Under the pieces are notes generated by a model that searched no databases, was not told the DNA's origin, and saw only the letters and a program-made list of their open reading frames with translations. 64,000 bases of DNA from Brachynemurus nebulosus. Lineage: Eukaryota; Arthropoda; Insecta; Neuroptera; Myrmeleontidae. A program made the translations under genes and the position numbers. The stretch spans positions 80,001-144,000 of the forward strand of contig JAPWDM010000016.1 in assembly GCA_035578155.1 (NCBI GenBank). Direction: 5' to 3'. Below are positions 34,200 through 46,600 of this stretch, piece after piece. The first letter of the stretch is position 1, and every line of letters begins with the position of its first letter.

Positions 34200-36056
34200 T
34201 GGTTTATTTCATAACAGCTTTAGGATTTATAACGCAATTTTGTTGAAACTTGTGTTTTTGGATAAAATTCATATTCACGGATTCACCTTTGCAAGCAGAA
34301 TGCCAAAAATCCAAATTTAACGAAGTTATCTTAGATCGCTTTCTTTTGCTTAAAAATGCCGATTTCATCAAAATTTTTCGATCTTTAACGCAATTTTGTT
34401 GAAAAATGTGTTTTCGGGTAAAATTTATATTCACTTTTTTACCCTTGCAAGCAGAACACCAAATATCAAAATTTGTCGATGTAATCGTAAATTTCATTAA
34501 ATCGTTCATTTTTGCTTAAAAATGTTTATTTCATAACAGCTTTAGGATTTATAACGCAATTTTGTTGAAACTTGTGTTTTTGGATAAAATTCATATTCAC
34601 GGTGTCACCCTTGCAAGCAGAATGCCAAAAATCCAAATTTACCGAAGTTATCTTAGATCGCTTTCTTTTGTTTAAAGATGCCGAGTTCATCACAATTTTT
34701 CGATTTTTACGCAATTTTGTTGAAAATTGTGTTTTCGGGTAAAATTCATATACACGGTTCTACCCTCGCAAGCAGAACAAAAAATATCAAAATTTGCCGA
34801 TGTAAACTTAAAACCTTCATTTTTGTTTAAAAATGTTTATTTCATAACAACTTTAGGATTTATAACGCAATTCTGAAGAAAATTGTGTTTTTGGGTAAAA
34901 TTCATATTCATGGTGACACCCTTGCAAGCAGAATGCCAAAAATCCAAATTTACCGAAGTTATCTTAGATCGCTTCCTTTTGTTTAAAAATGCCGATTTCA
35001 TCACAATTTTTCGATCTTTAACGCAATTTTGTTGAAAAATGTGTTTTCGGGTAAAATTCATATTCACGGTTTTACCCTCGCAAGCAGAACACCAAATATC
35101 AAAATTTGTCGATGTAATCTTAAATCGTTCATTTTTGCTTAAAAATGTTTATTTCATAACAGCTTTAGGATTTATAACGCAATTTTGAGGAAAACTGTGT
35201 TTTTGGGTAAAATTCATATTCACGGTTTCACCCTTGCAAGCGGAATGCCAAAAATCCAGATTTACCGAAGCTATCTTAGATCGCTTTCCTTTGCTTAAAA
35301 ACGCCGATTTCATTACAATTTTTCGATTTTTAACGCAATTTTGTTGAAAATTGTTTTTTCGGGTAAAATTCATAATCACGGCTTTACCCTCGCAAGCAGA
35401 ACACCAAATGTCAAAATTTGTCGATGTAATCTTAAATCGTTCATTTTTGCTTAAAAATGTTTATTTCATAACAGCTTTAGGATTTATAACGAAATTTTGA
35501 AGAAAATTGTGTTTATGGGTAAAATTCATATTCACGGTGTCTCCCTTGCAAGCAGAATGCCAAAAATCCCAATTTACCGAAGTTATCTTAGATCGCTTTC
35601 TTTTGTTTAAAAATGCCGATTTCATCACAATTTTTCGATTTTTAACGCAATTTTGTTGAAAATTGTGTTTTCGGGTAAAATTCATATTCACGGTTTTACC
35701 CTCGCAAGCAGAACACCAAAAATCAAAATTTGTCGATGTAATCTTAAATCGTTCATTTTTGCTTAAAAATGTTTATTTCATAACAACTTCAGGATTTATA
35801 ACGCAATTTTAAAGAAAATTGTGTTTTTGGGTAAAATTCATATTCACGGTGTCACCCTTGCAAGCAGAATGCCAAAAATCCAAATTTGCCGAAGTTATCT
35901 TGAATCGCTTTCTTTTGTTTAAAAATGACGATTTCATCACAATTTGTCGATTTTTAACGCAAGTTTGTTGAAAATTGTGTTTTCGGGTAAAATTCATATT
36001 CACGGCTTTACCCTCGCAAGCAGAACACGAAATATCAAAATTTGTCGATGTAATCT
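34200..36056. repeat. 312-bp dimeric satellite, left block
   Basis: Two related ~156-bp monomers alternate: type A with TTTATAACGCAATTTTGAAG and TGCAAGCAGAATGCCAAAAA, type B with GCAATTTTGTTGAAAATTGT and CGCAAGCAGAACACCAAA. The frame-to-frame spacing is exactly 312 (34837, 35149, 35461). The array stops at 36056 because a LINE is inserted, and resumes at 43670. Confidence 0.95.
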
Positions 36057-36420
36057 TTTTTTTTTTTTTAATTTTATTTTATTGGCATTTACAAAGTTTA
36101 CAGCCATTATGTTATAAATACATAAAATGAAAAACAAAAACAAAAATTTACTTATATACTACCCGAATCTCACAGAGGATAACAATAGGAGTAGGAATTG
36201 CTCAGGGGATATCTGAGCCGGTATGTACAAACATTAGTCCCAGGAATTATAGGTTAAACATTTAAGGCCTACACATAGGGAAGCTAAAAACAGGTAAACA
36301 ATTTAAAAAATTTATAACTGTAATACTAGCGAAGCCAGACTAACCAAATTATTTCGCATCGTTTATATCGTGTCGTGTACTTTCAATTAAAATATAAAAC
36401 GGTCAGTGATATATGGAACA

Positions 36421-39400
36421 CTAAAGTTTTAACTTGGACTTATCTAAAAACGTATTAATAATATCGATAACTCGGATTTCATTATGAAATATGAGCGTTT
36501 GAAAATTAAAGGGTAAATAACCCACAATATTGAGAACCTTTTTATGAAGAATGCTAATATTATTAGAATTCAGCTGACAGTTATATAAAAGATGGTTGAT
36601 ATCGGCAACGCTATTATTATCACAAGAACAAATAGGGGACTCAATCACACCAATGCGGTGTAAGTGTGCGGGAGTGCCGCAATGACCAAATTTCATGCGA
36701 GAAACAGTAGTAATTTGCTTCCGCTGCCTGTCTAGAGACCGAAACCATGATATTAAGCTGACTTCATCGTGACAATGAGCGTAATGTCTGCCTTTAAATT
36801 GCGTAGATTGCTGAAATTCTTCATTCCATGTACTGATTGCATTTTCCTTTAATAAAGCTTTTAAATCCAATAAAGGTGTGAGATGGTTTATAATCAGTGT
36901 ATCATTGGCAGCTGCATCTTTAGCAAGCTTGTCAGCTTTTTCGTTCCACTCAATAGCAATGTGAGAGCGGACCCAGAGGAAACCAACGCGAATATCACTG
37001 GATTCAATTTCCTTTAAGATGGCTAAAATTTTAATAATGTAATGATTATCGTCATATTTAATGTCACCAGAATTAAGTTTGTTAATTATCGACAATGAAT
37101 CTGTGCAAATTACAAAATGGTTTAGTCGCATTTTAAGTATATATTTTAATGCCTCAAGAATAGCAATAGCCTCAGCAGTAAAGATACTAGTGAATCGATG
37201 CAATTTGAACTCGCAGTGATGTTTAGATTCAGGTACAATGAAAGCAGCAGCTACTCCATCATTCATTTTTGAAGCGTCGGTGAAAATGTAAAATTTAAAA
37301 TTGTACTGTTCAATAGTATCACGAATTAAAGCCTCATTGGCCGAAGGCACATTTTCAATATAATGTATATTTGGCAAAATAATAGGATTCACAAGAAGTG
37401 CTGTGTATTCCAATTCATTTAAGGATGATGGTATGCATTTAACTTTATATTCGCTAAAGTCGGCATATGCGATAACAACATAGGGTATTTCCCGTTTCCT
37501 CCAATAGCGCTTATCTTCTAAATTTTGCGTTAATATAATGTTGGCGCGTTTGGTTAGAGGGATTATTTGATTATTTAATATTTTTAATGTAAATTTTTGC
37601 GCCATGTATTGCCAACGTATTTTAACTGGAGGCTCCGCTGCCTCAACCTGAAGTGCATTTACAGGCGTACTTTTCATAGCACCTAAGCAAACTCTGAGTG
37701 CTCTGTACTGAACGCTGTTCAGGATTCCCATAGTTTTTTTGAGTACATTATCCCAGCATACACTAGCATAATCAAAACGAGAGCGTATAAGTGCCCTATA
37801 AATTCTTAATAATGATTCTGGGTGTCCTCCCCAATATGTGGTGCACAAAGCTCTAAGAATGTTAAGACTACTTTCACAATTATTTGCTATGTACTTGAAA
37901 TGCGTGGCCCAGTTAAATTTAGAGTGGAGATAGATACCTAGGTATTTAATAGATGTGCGTATTGGGAAATTAAAGGGTCCCAACTGAAGGGAATTGGAAG
38001 GTAGGTGTCTTTTAGTAGAGAAAAACACGACTGCAGATTTTGAAGCTGAAATAGTAAATCCATTGCTAGTCATCCAATCAGCAAACATATCCATCGTTTC
38101 CGATAGTAGCGACGTACTACGGTCAATATTTTTAGAAGTGGCATAAAAACATAAATCATCAGCAAATTGGATAACAGAAATGTCTTTATTAAGTATGTTG
38201 TGGAGATCAGCACAGTATATATTGAATAGTAAAGGTGCCAAAACTGAACCCTGTGGAAGTCCATCATTAACAGTTCTAGGTTGCGTCGATTTATTACGAG
38301 ATCTTACTATTATTTTCCGATTTTTGTACATAGAAATTAAGGAATATGCAAATGTAGTGGGAATACCTAAAACGGTAAGCTTGTCGAATAGAACGTTTAA
38401 TGAAACATTATCATATGTCTGTTCCAGATCTGTGAAAACAGCAACAGTACGTGATTTATTTGCCAAGGATATTTTAATATCGGATGTTAATTGAAATAAT
38501 GAATCAACTGCACCCCTGCCTTTCCTGAAACCGAATTGACACCACGGTAATAATTTATTTTGTTCAATATAATGTTCTAATCGTAGTTCCACCATCCTCT
38601 CCAATGTTTTAAAAATGCAAGACATTAAGGAGATAGGTCTGTATGATTCCGGAAAATTAGGGTCTTTATTTGGTTTGAGCAAAGGAAAGATAATAATATT
38701 TTTAAGACTAGGAATGCAAGTATTGTTCTGCCAAATTTTGTTTAGCAGATTTACGAGCTTAGTTTTGGCCGTATCTGGTAAATTGTAGATAAGTGGGTAT
38801 ACAATGCCATCCCCACCAGGGCTTGTATTCCTATTATGCTTAACAGCTAATTGGAATTCTTTAAAAGTGAATTTATTGAGAAGGTAGTCATTGGTGTTAT
38901 TAACAGCAGCATCAGTAGTTATGGGTCTATCTACTGTGGAGGGAGCTAAACGGTTGATCAGTGACTCAATACATTGAGAATTAATGTCAAAATTATTATT
39001 ATTTGGAGTTGAAGACAACTTCATAATTTTAATTTTATGCCAAATATGTTTGGATGATGTGTTAATATTAACTGTACTGCAAAAATTGTCCCAACTTTCT
39101 TTCTTAATAGTATTGAATTCTTGTTTTATGTAGTTTTGAATGTAGTTAAGTGTTTTGTAATTTTCATATGTCGGGTTTGGTTTATAAAAAGAGAAAAATT
39201 TCTTACGAAGTGCAATTAGATCACAACAATGATCACTCCACCAGGGGGGAGCTGCTCTTTTTTTTGGAATGTGACCAACACGCGGAATACTATTACTAGC
39301 TGCATTATTAATAACATTAATGAAATCATTATATTCGTCTACTACAGATTCATATGAATCGTGTGCTGAATCAAGGAGCATATTAGCCACATGTTCTCTG

Positions 39401-40173
39401 TAAATAGGCCAATTGGCTTTACTAGTATTCCGTAAAGTTTTCACTGGCCTTTTTTGAATTAAGCTTGTACTGGTTCCTATTGTGAATACAATAGCAGCAT
39501 GATCTGAACCCAGTAAGTCGTCCTTCACAATCCAGTTGCAAATGGGGGCTAAACTGTCTGAGACGATTGTTAAATTGGTAACAGATTGATTGTTGCGAGA
39601 AAAACAGGTAGGAGAACCATCGTTTAAAATAACTAATGCGTGTTCGTCCACCATATCTATAATGGAAGTACCCATGGAATTGGGGCTAATATCGCCCCAA
39701 CTAGGATGGTGTCCATTAAAATCACCCCCGATTATTTTTATTTCTGAAAGTAAGCTTATGATATGACGCCATTTTGAGAGATCTATAATATTGTTGGGTG
39801 GATTATACATTGATGTAAAGGATATTACTCTATTGTTATAATTTATGTTGACTGCACAAATTTCAAATGAATTATTTAAAATTTCATTAAGATCAATAAC
39901 AGTGTAAGATAATCGCTCATGGATGAGGAGAGCAGCGCCCCCACCTGGGTCAAGGCGATCATCTCGCACCGTATTATAATGTTTTAATTTGAACAAATCA
40001 TTTATTGTAAGCCAACTTTCTGAAATTAAAACGATATCAATATCATGTTGTATTACAAAGGCCTCTAAGCTATTTCTATTAGCTTTAACAGACCTAGCAT
40101 TCCATTGTAAAACTCGTAACTGAGGGGTCATTATTATAAATATAAGCTTGAGGAGAAGATAGTATATTTGCAA
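36421..40173 (-). CDS. LINE ORF2: AP endonuclease, reverse transcriptase, RNase H
   Basis: 1,250-residue open frame. The likelier start is the methionine at 40131 (MTPQLRVLQWNARS), since the 14 residues before it are not endonuclease-like. Endonuclease motifs: WNARS (about 24), SESW (about 51), GGDFNGHHPSWG (about 150), GSDHAAIVF (about 225). Reverse transcriptase: YRPISLMSC, FGFRKGRGAVDSL, FTDLEQTYDNVS, LPQGSVLAPLLFNIYCADL and FADD (about 672). RNase H: IFTDASKMNDG (about 963), FTAEAIAILEAL, ICTDSLSII, HIAIEWNEKADKLA. The C-terminus has a Cys/His cluster (CSCDNNSVADINHLLYNC). RNase H with an AP endonuclease points to the I/R1/LOA group. It overlaps the end of ORF1 (40094-40173). Confidence 0.93.
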   Translation of the reverse strand: MQIYYLLLKLIFIIMTPQLRVLQWNARSVKANRNSLEAFVIQHDIDIVLISESWLTINDLFKLKHYNTVRDDRLDPGGGAALLIHERLSYTVIDLNEILNNSFEICAVNINYNNRVISFTSMYNPPNNIIDLSKWRHIISLLSEIKIIGGDFNGHHPSWGDISPNSMGTSIIDMVDEHALVILNDGSPTCFSRNNQSVTNLTIVSDSLAPICNWIVKDDLLGSDHAAIVFTIGTSTSLIQKRPVKTLRNTSKANWPIYREHVANMLLDSAHDSYESVVDEYNDFINVINNAASNSIPRVGHIPKKRAAPPWWSDHCCDLIALRKKFFSFYKPNPTYENYKTLNYIQNYIKQEFNTIKKESWDNFCSTVNINTSSKHIWHKIKIMKLSSTPNNNNFDINSQCIESLINRLAPSTVDRPITTDAAVNNTNDYLLNKFTFKEFQLAVKHNRNTSPGGDGIVYPLIYNLPDTAKTKLVNLLNKIWQNNTCIPSLKNIIIFPLLKPNKDPNFPESYRPISLMSCIFKTLERMVELRLEHYIEQNKLLPWCQFGFRKGRGAVDSLFQLTSDIKISLANKSRTVAVFTDLEQTYDNVSLNVLFDKLTVLGIPTTFAYSLISMYKNRKIIVRSRNKSTQPRTVNDGLPQGSVLAPLLFNIYCADLHNILNKDISVIQFADDLCFYATSKNIDRSTSLLSETMDMFADWMTSNGFTISASKSAVVFFSTKRHLPSNSLQLGPFNFPIRTSIKYLGIYLHSKFNWATHFKYIANNCESSLNILRALCTTYWGGHPESLLRIYRALIRSRFDYASVCWDNVLKKTMGILNSVQYRALRVCLGAMKSTPVNALQVEAAEPPVKIRWQYMAQKFTLKILNNQIIPLTKRANIILTQNLEDKRYWRKREIPYVVIAYADFSEYKVKCIPSSLNELEYTALLVNPIILPNIHYIENVPSANEALIRDTIEQYNFKFYIFTDASKMNDGVAAAFIVPESKHHCEFKLHRFTSIFTAEAIAILEALKYILKMRLNHFVICTDSLSIINKLNSGDIKYDDNHYIIKILAILKEIESSDIRVGFLWVRSHIAIEWNEKADKLAKDAAANDTLIINHLTPLLDLKALLKENAISTWNEEFQQSTQFKGRHYAHCHDEVSLISWFRSLDRQRKQITTVSRMKFGHCGTPAHLHRIGVIESPICSCDNNSVADINHLLYNCQLNSNNISILHKKVLNIVGYLPFNFQTLIFHNEIRVIDIINTFLDKSKLKL

Positions 40174-41615
40174 GAAAATCCCTAATAAAATTAGAATTAA
40201 GAGCTATATTATTATCGTTGTTTTTAATAACATATGTAATAAATGAACATAAACTGTTTAAAATGGAATCCATTTCTTCTATGGAAGGAGGTCGGTATGG
40301 GTTGGGGGGAAGGGGTTGTAAAGGTAGGTTGTCTCTAAAGTATTGAGTAGCTGGAAGGGATGGTGAAGTATTACGTGGTTGGGTAGTAGTTGTAAAAGAC
40401 TTTGGTGAACTACTTGTCCGAAAATTATGACTATTCTGGGAAGGTCTAGTCTGCCCAACCGGATTACTATCCACTTTATTAGCATTATGGCAAACATTAG
40501 TAGTAAGTTGCCTTTTTACTATATCCGAAAAGGTAGTTTTTTTACAAAGCATTTTTGCCTCATCAAAGGATAAATTTTGCAAGGCCATTATTTTTTTAAT
40601 TTCTTTTTGCCGATTGAATTCAGGACAGGCTTTACTTGAAGATATGTGATCTCCATCGCAATGTATACAAGTAAGGGATATGGCCGCACAGTTTTCGAAA
40701 GAATGTTCGCCACCGCATTTTTTACGTGTTTTTCCTTTACATGCAGTCTTTGAATGCCCAAAACGTAGACAATTGGCACATTGTGTAACGTTTTGTACGT
40801 ACGGCTCGACTTTACATATAACTCTATGTATAATAACCTCTTCCGGAAGAGTTTGGCCTTCGAATTTAATAACAATAATTTGACGTGGAACATACTTAAT
40901 TCCATTTTTGTCATTTACTCTTCATTGAGACGTCTAATCGAGAGTATTTTTTTATTAGTCTTAACATTCTTCAATAAATGCTCCACATCTAAGGAAGTGT
41001 CGACACCACGAACAAGACCCATTCGAGTTACTGAAAACTCTGGTATGTAAATTTTAAAATTGTTAGAAATATGCTGTGAGAACATATTAGCATGGCTGGG
41101 TTTTTTGAAGAATAATTTAATTCTATTGAAACCTGAACGTTCAATTTTCGTAACGGATTCAGCGAGCGACGGTAGATGTTGGTCAATATATATTTACCTA
41201 TAGCCATATGATGTAACTTTCCTATATTGTTATGAATACCTTAAACGAAAATGAAATACGGTCCTGTGCAATCATCAGTATAATAATATCTTTTTGTAAT
41301 CGTGTTGTTAATATTATTATTTAACTGGCTGTTGTTTGTATTACTATCAATGTTGTCAACAGTATTATCAGCAGAATTAGCATTATGCAATTGAGAACTG
41401 TTGTTACTTGTTATTTCAGTTGAATTATCTTTTGAATTGTATATTGACATACCTTCGCACTGGCGCTTTGAATGGGAGTTTTTTTCTTCTCTTTCATTAT
41501 TCCTTTTGTTCCTAAGTTCTTGAGGATCCAATTCCATATTTTCCGCAACGGCCATTAACATACTTGTTACTGGATTCTGGATATCAGGGGGCCGCCCCCC
41601 TGATTGAGTCGCCAT
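40094..41615 (-). pseudogene. LINE ORF1 (gag-like, CCHC zinc knuckles), frameshifted
   Basis: Starts at 41615 with MATQSGGRPPD and an Asn/Ser-rich head open to 41241. The reading then shifts near 41240, again near 41165, and again near 40915, where an early stop follows RRLNEE. From there one frame runs through to 40094. Conceptual pieces in order: ESVTKIERSGFNRIKLFFKK, then KYVPRQIIVIKFEG, then three Cys/His knuckles (CANCLRFGHSKTAC, CGGEHSFENC, CIHCDGDHISSSKAC at about 40800-40625), then MALQNLSF (40588) and a Pro/Asn-rich tail. It encodes the RNA-binding particle protein of the LINE. With at least two to three frameshifts it is inactive. Confidence 0.85.
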
Positions 41616-41646
41616 ATTATTTTACACCACGCAATGCGTGGTGTAA
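41583..41646 (-). other. two strong hairpins bracketing the LINE ORF1 start codon
   Basis: 41622-41646 is a perfect 12-bp inverted repeat around one base (TTACACCACGCA/TGCGTGGTGTAA), ending six bases before the ATG. 41583-41604 is a second one inside the first 11 codons (ATCAGGGGG/CCCCCTGAT). Both would form in the transcript. Confidence 0.8.
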
Positions 41647-43669
41647 GAAACGAAATAGTAAAAAGAAAAGACTCTTTTATAATATGAATGAATTAAAGTA
41701 AGTTACACTTAATAAATAACAGAGACCGATTGAAAAACAAATAAAAGTTATGTAATTGCAAGTACTAAAATATTAATTTATAATACAACAATATACACTG
41801 TGATACTTTCCGTGTAATTTGAAAATAATATTACTATAAGTATTCACTGCGTGACATCTGCCGGTCTTAGATGGAACTACCGATGAAACCTAGTGGAATA
41901 TACGGATCTAGAGCGCTGTATATGTATTGGCTAGTGGTTTGGACGCCGAGTGAATGAACAACGATCTCAGCGCAGTGGAACGATACACGAACTACACGGC
42001 GCCAATCCACTTAGCCGGCTACAGGTATGTTGAGGTGTTAATGCGTATATGGTTGTGAATTTTTTGTCGAAAATTATGGATTGTGGTGTGAAATTAACAA
42101 AAGTTAATCAAAAAACTAAAATACCTTTGTAAATGTATTTGAGTGTATATGTGGTGTGTCCGTGGGGTGACTAAAAATGTGCAATTTATTTTACTGGGTT
42201 TGTCCACATGTGGTCAAGTTTAAGTTACAGTAAGTTCACGGTGTGTGTTTAGTATGTTTTACTTGTACTGCAATAGCTGTCGTATGTGAAGTTAATGATT
42301 CCTGAAAGTGTAATAATTTGTGATGGGGGAACTAATAATAAAAATTAAGTGTTCCAAATAATTAACAATTTATTATAAACTTTTAGTGATTAGAATAAGA
42401 TGATTTAAACAATATTTGAACTAATCAACATGTGTATTCTTACATTTATCAGTTACTTAAAATTACTATCTACGTGAGGTACCCTTATTTATTATAATTT
42501 CGCTAAGTAATAAGAATTAACAATTAAACTAATTTAGAGAGAGAATATAATAATTAAATAATAAAGAGCAAATATTAAAGATTTCACCCCATAGTACAAT
42601 GAGCTAATCTTATGTGATCCGTATTATCTTATCGGGTTCGAATTAAAGTTACAGGACAACACTGTAACAACTGAACCCGCCAAATTTGAATTTATTGTGT
42701 GTATGAATTTTTAATTACATATATAACTGTTGGCTAATTTTACTCAGAATTATTTGACACGAATTATTTTAATAAAAAAGGTCAAAAAATATAGCAATTG
42801 TTCGATTTATGCGTGACATCAGTTAATATTTCAGAAGGGTACGACAAACATTACATTTTAGAGATCACCAGCACATTAAGACAAAATCGTCCTGATTATC
42901 GGTAAATTCCAACGGTTTGGTTTACGTTTAAGTTGAGTAAATATTCTTAATTGTGAACTTCAAACGCTAAATTAGAATAGAAAAAGGGAAGGAAAAAAAA
43001 ATTAAATAAATTCAATTGAATGTACTTTTTACCTCTCATATATCAATAGCCATTCCTACATCTAACCTCAGTAGTACTACCATATCAATGGTGCATATGA
43101 TCTTAGTTATCGCGCACCTAATCAATAAAAAAAAAAAAAAAAAAAAGAATGTACTTACATGTAGTATAAATTATCCTATTAATTATAATAATCGAATAGT
43201 ACTTTTAATTTAATGCCGCTTAGTGCCACACCCCGTCTCTAGAACAATCAACTATTGTATTTGGCGTATAATCGACCCGGATCACAAAATGGATTCGTAT
43301 AGAATGAATTCAAAATTCAATACAAGTACGTTCTGAGTAACTTTTGAAAGTTCTAGAAAGAGTTGTAGCGATAATAATACCCGCGAAAGGGTGAAATTAG
43401 AACTATTACGAATTTACCTAATCTATGGGCGACCTGTCAGAATGTACCGGGTGTACCAAAAGTTGACAGGTACTGGGTGTCTCAATTCTTTAAGAGCGAT
43501 GTTATGTGACTGTAACTACGAATTATATTATTAAATTATATTTTCCCAAATTGCTATTTATTTATTTATTTTTATTTTATTTCCTTTTTTTTTGTTAGTG
43601 AGTATGACGTGCAACGTCACAGCACCGCAATAATATCTCAACTATTTATAACGCTAGCTGATACGTGAA
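41647..43669 (-). other. LINE 5' leader, ~2 kb, no gene
   Basis: Moderately AT-rich, no long frame. Contains an A-run (about 43127-43146) and a mostly T tract at 43557-43597. The element 5' end is placed at 43669 by the target duplication. Unusually long for a LINE leader, so it may include an older insertion. Confidence 0.55.
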
Positions 43670-46600
43670 TCGATGTAATCTTAAATCGTTCATTTTTGCT
43701 TAAAAATGTTTACTTCATAACAGCGTTAGGATTTATAACGTAATTTTGAAGAAAATTGTGTTTTTGGGTAAAATTCATATTCACGGTGTCACCTTGCAAG
43801 CAGAATGCCAAAAATCCAAATTTACCGAAGTTATCTTGAATCGCTTTCTTTTGCTTAAAAATGCCGATTTCATCACAATTTTTCGATTTTTAACGCAATT
43901 TTGTTGAAAATTGTGTTTTCGGGTAAAATTCATATTCACGGCTTTACCCTCGCAAGCAGAACACCAAATATCAAAATTTGTCGATGTAAACTTAAATCGT
44001 TCATTTTTGCTTAAAAATGTTTATTTCATAGCAGCTTTAGGATTTATAACGCAATTTTGAGGAAAATTGTGTTTTTGGGTAAAATTCATATTCACGGATT
44101 CACCCTTGCAAGCAGATTGCCAAAAATCCAAATTTACCGAAGTCATCTTAGATCGCTTTCTTTTGTTTAAAAATGCCGGTTTCATCACAATTTTCCGATT
44201 TTTAACGCAATTTTGTTGAAAATTGTGTTTTCGGGTAAAATTAATAATCACGGTTTTACCCTCGCAACCAGAACAACAAAAATCAAAATTTGTCGATGTA
44301 ATTTTAAATCGTTCATTTTTGTTTAAAAATGTTTATTTCATAGCAGCTTTAGGATTTATCAGGCAATTTTGAAGAAAATTGTGTTTTTGGATAAAATTCA
44401 TATTCACGGATTCACCCTTGCAAGAAGAATGCCAAAAATCCAAATTTACCGAAGTTATCTTAGATCGCTTTCTTTTGTTTGAAAATGCCGTTTTCATCAC
44501 AATTTTTCGATTTTTAACGCAATTTTGTTGAAAATTGTGTTTTCGGGTAAAATTCATATACACGGTTCTACCCTCGCAAGCAGAACAAAAAATATCAAAA
44601 TTTGTCGATGTAATCTTAAATCCCTCATTTTTGTTTAAAAATGTTTATTTCATAACAACTTTAGGATTTATAACGCTATTTTGAAGAAAATTGTGTTTTT
44701 GGGTAAAATTCATATTCACGGTGTCACCCTTGCAAACAGAATGCCAAAAATCCAAATTTACCGAAGTTATCTCAGATCGCTTTCTTTTGTTTAAAAATGC
44801 CGACTTCATCAGAATTTTTCGATTTTTGACGCAATTTTGTTGAAAATAATGTTTTCGGGTAAAATTCATATTCCCGGTTTTACTCTCGCAAGCAGAACAG
44901 CAAAAATCAAAATTTGTCGGTGTAATCTTAAATCGTTCATTTTTGCTTAAAAATCTTTATTTCATAACAGCTTTAGGATTTATAACGCAATTTTGAGGAA
45001 AATTGTGGTTTTGGGTAAAATTCATATTCACGGTGTAACCCTTGCAAGCAGAATGCCAAAAATCCAAATTTACCGAAGTTATCTTAGATCGCTTTCTTTT
45101 GTTTAACAATGCCGATTTCATCACAATTTTTCGATCTTTAACGCAATTTTGTTGAAAAATGTGTTTTCGGGTAAAATTTATATTCACGGTTTTACCCTTG
45201 CAAACAGAACACCAAATATCAAAATTTGTCGATGTAATATTAAATCGTTCATTTTTGCTTAAAAATGTTTATTTCATAGCAGTTTTAGGATTTATAACGC
45301 AATTTTGAAGAAAATTGTGTTTTTGGGGAAAATTCATATTCACGGTGTCACCCTTGCAAGCAGAATGCCAAAAATCCAAATTTACCGAAGTTATCTTAGA
45401 TCGCTTTCTTTTGTTTAAAAATGCCGATTTCATTACAATTTTTCGATTTTTAACGCAATTTTGTTGAAAGTTGCGTTTTCGGGTAAGATTCATATTCACG
45501 GCTTTACCCTCACAAGCAGAACACCAAATATCCAAATTTGTCGATGTTATCATAAATCGTTCATTTTTGCTTAAAATGTTTATTTCATAACAGTTTTAGG
45601 ATTTATAAAGCAATTTTGAGGAAAATTGTGTTTTTGGGTAAAATTCATATTTATGGTTTCACCCTTTCAAGCAGAATGCCAAAAATCCAAAATTACCGAA
45701 GTTATCTTAGATCGCTTTCTTTTGTTTAAAAATGCCGATTTCATCACAATTTTTCGATCTTTAACGCAATTTTGTTGAAAAATGTGTTTTCGGGTATAAA
45801 TTATATTGACGGTTCTACCCTTGCAAGCAGAACACCAAATATCAAAATTTCTCGATGTAATCTTAAATCGTTCATTTTTGCTTAAAAATGTTTATTTCAT
45901 AACAGCTTTAGAATTTATAACGCAATTTTGTTGAAACTTGTGTTTTTGGATAAAATTCATATTCACGGATTCACCCTTGCAAGCAGAATGCCAAAAATCC
46001 AAATTTACCGAAGTTATCTTAGATCGCTTTCTTTTGTTTAAAAATGCCGATATCATCAAAGTTTTTCGATTTTTAACGCAATTTTGTTGAAAATTATGTT
46101 TTCGGGTAAAATTCATATTCACGGTGTCACCCTTGCAATCAGAATGCCAAAAATCCAAATTTGCCGAAGTTATCTTAGATCGCTTTCCTTTGTTTAAAAA
46201 TGCCGATTTCATCACAATTTTTTTACTTTTAACGCAATTTTGTTGAAAATTGTGTTTTCGGGTAAAATTCATATCCACGGCTTTACCCTCGCAAGCAGAA
46301 CACCAAAAATTAAAATTTGTCGATGTAAATTTAAATCGTTCATTTTTGCTTAAAAATGTTCATTTCATGACAGCTTTACGATTTATAACGCAATTTTGAA
46401 GAAAATTGTGTTTTTGGGTGAAATTCATAATAACGGTGTCACCCTTGCAAGCAGAATGCCAAAAATCCAAATTTACCGAAGTTATCTTAGATCGCTTTCT
46501 TTTGTTTAAAAATGCCGATTTCATCACAATTTATCGATTTTTAACGCAATTTTGTTGGAAACTGTGTTTTCGGGAAAAATTCATTTTCACGGTTTTACCC

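Larger units (their letters stand above)
36057..43669 (-). mobile_element. I/R1-group LINE, 7.6 kb, with both ends
   Basis: Minus-strand element inserted in the 312-bp satellite. The 3' end is a poly(A) (T-run 36056-36069) just after an AATAAA-like CCAATAAAATAAAA. The satellite phrase TCGATGTAATCT is present on both sides (36045-36056 and 43670-43681), a 12-bp target duplication. Order along the coding strand: ~2-kb leader (43669-41616), frameshifted ORF1, ORF2 with endonuclease, reverse transcriptase and RNase H, and a ~360-bp 3' UTR (36420-36057). ORF2 is open but ORF1 is broken, so this copy cannot move by itself. Confidence 0.9.
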
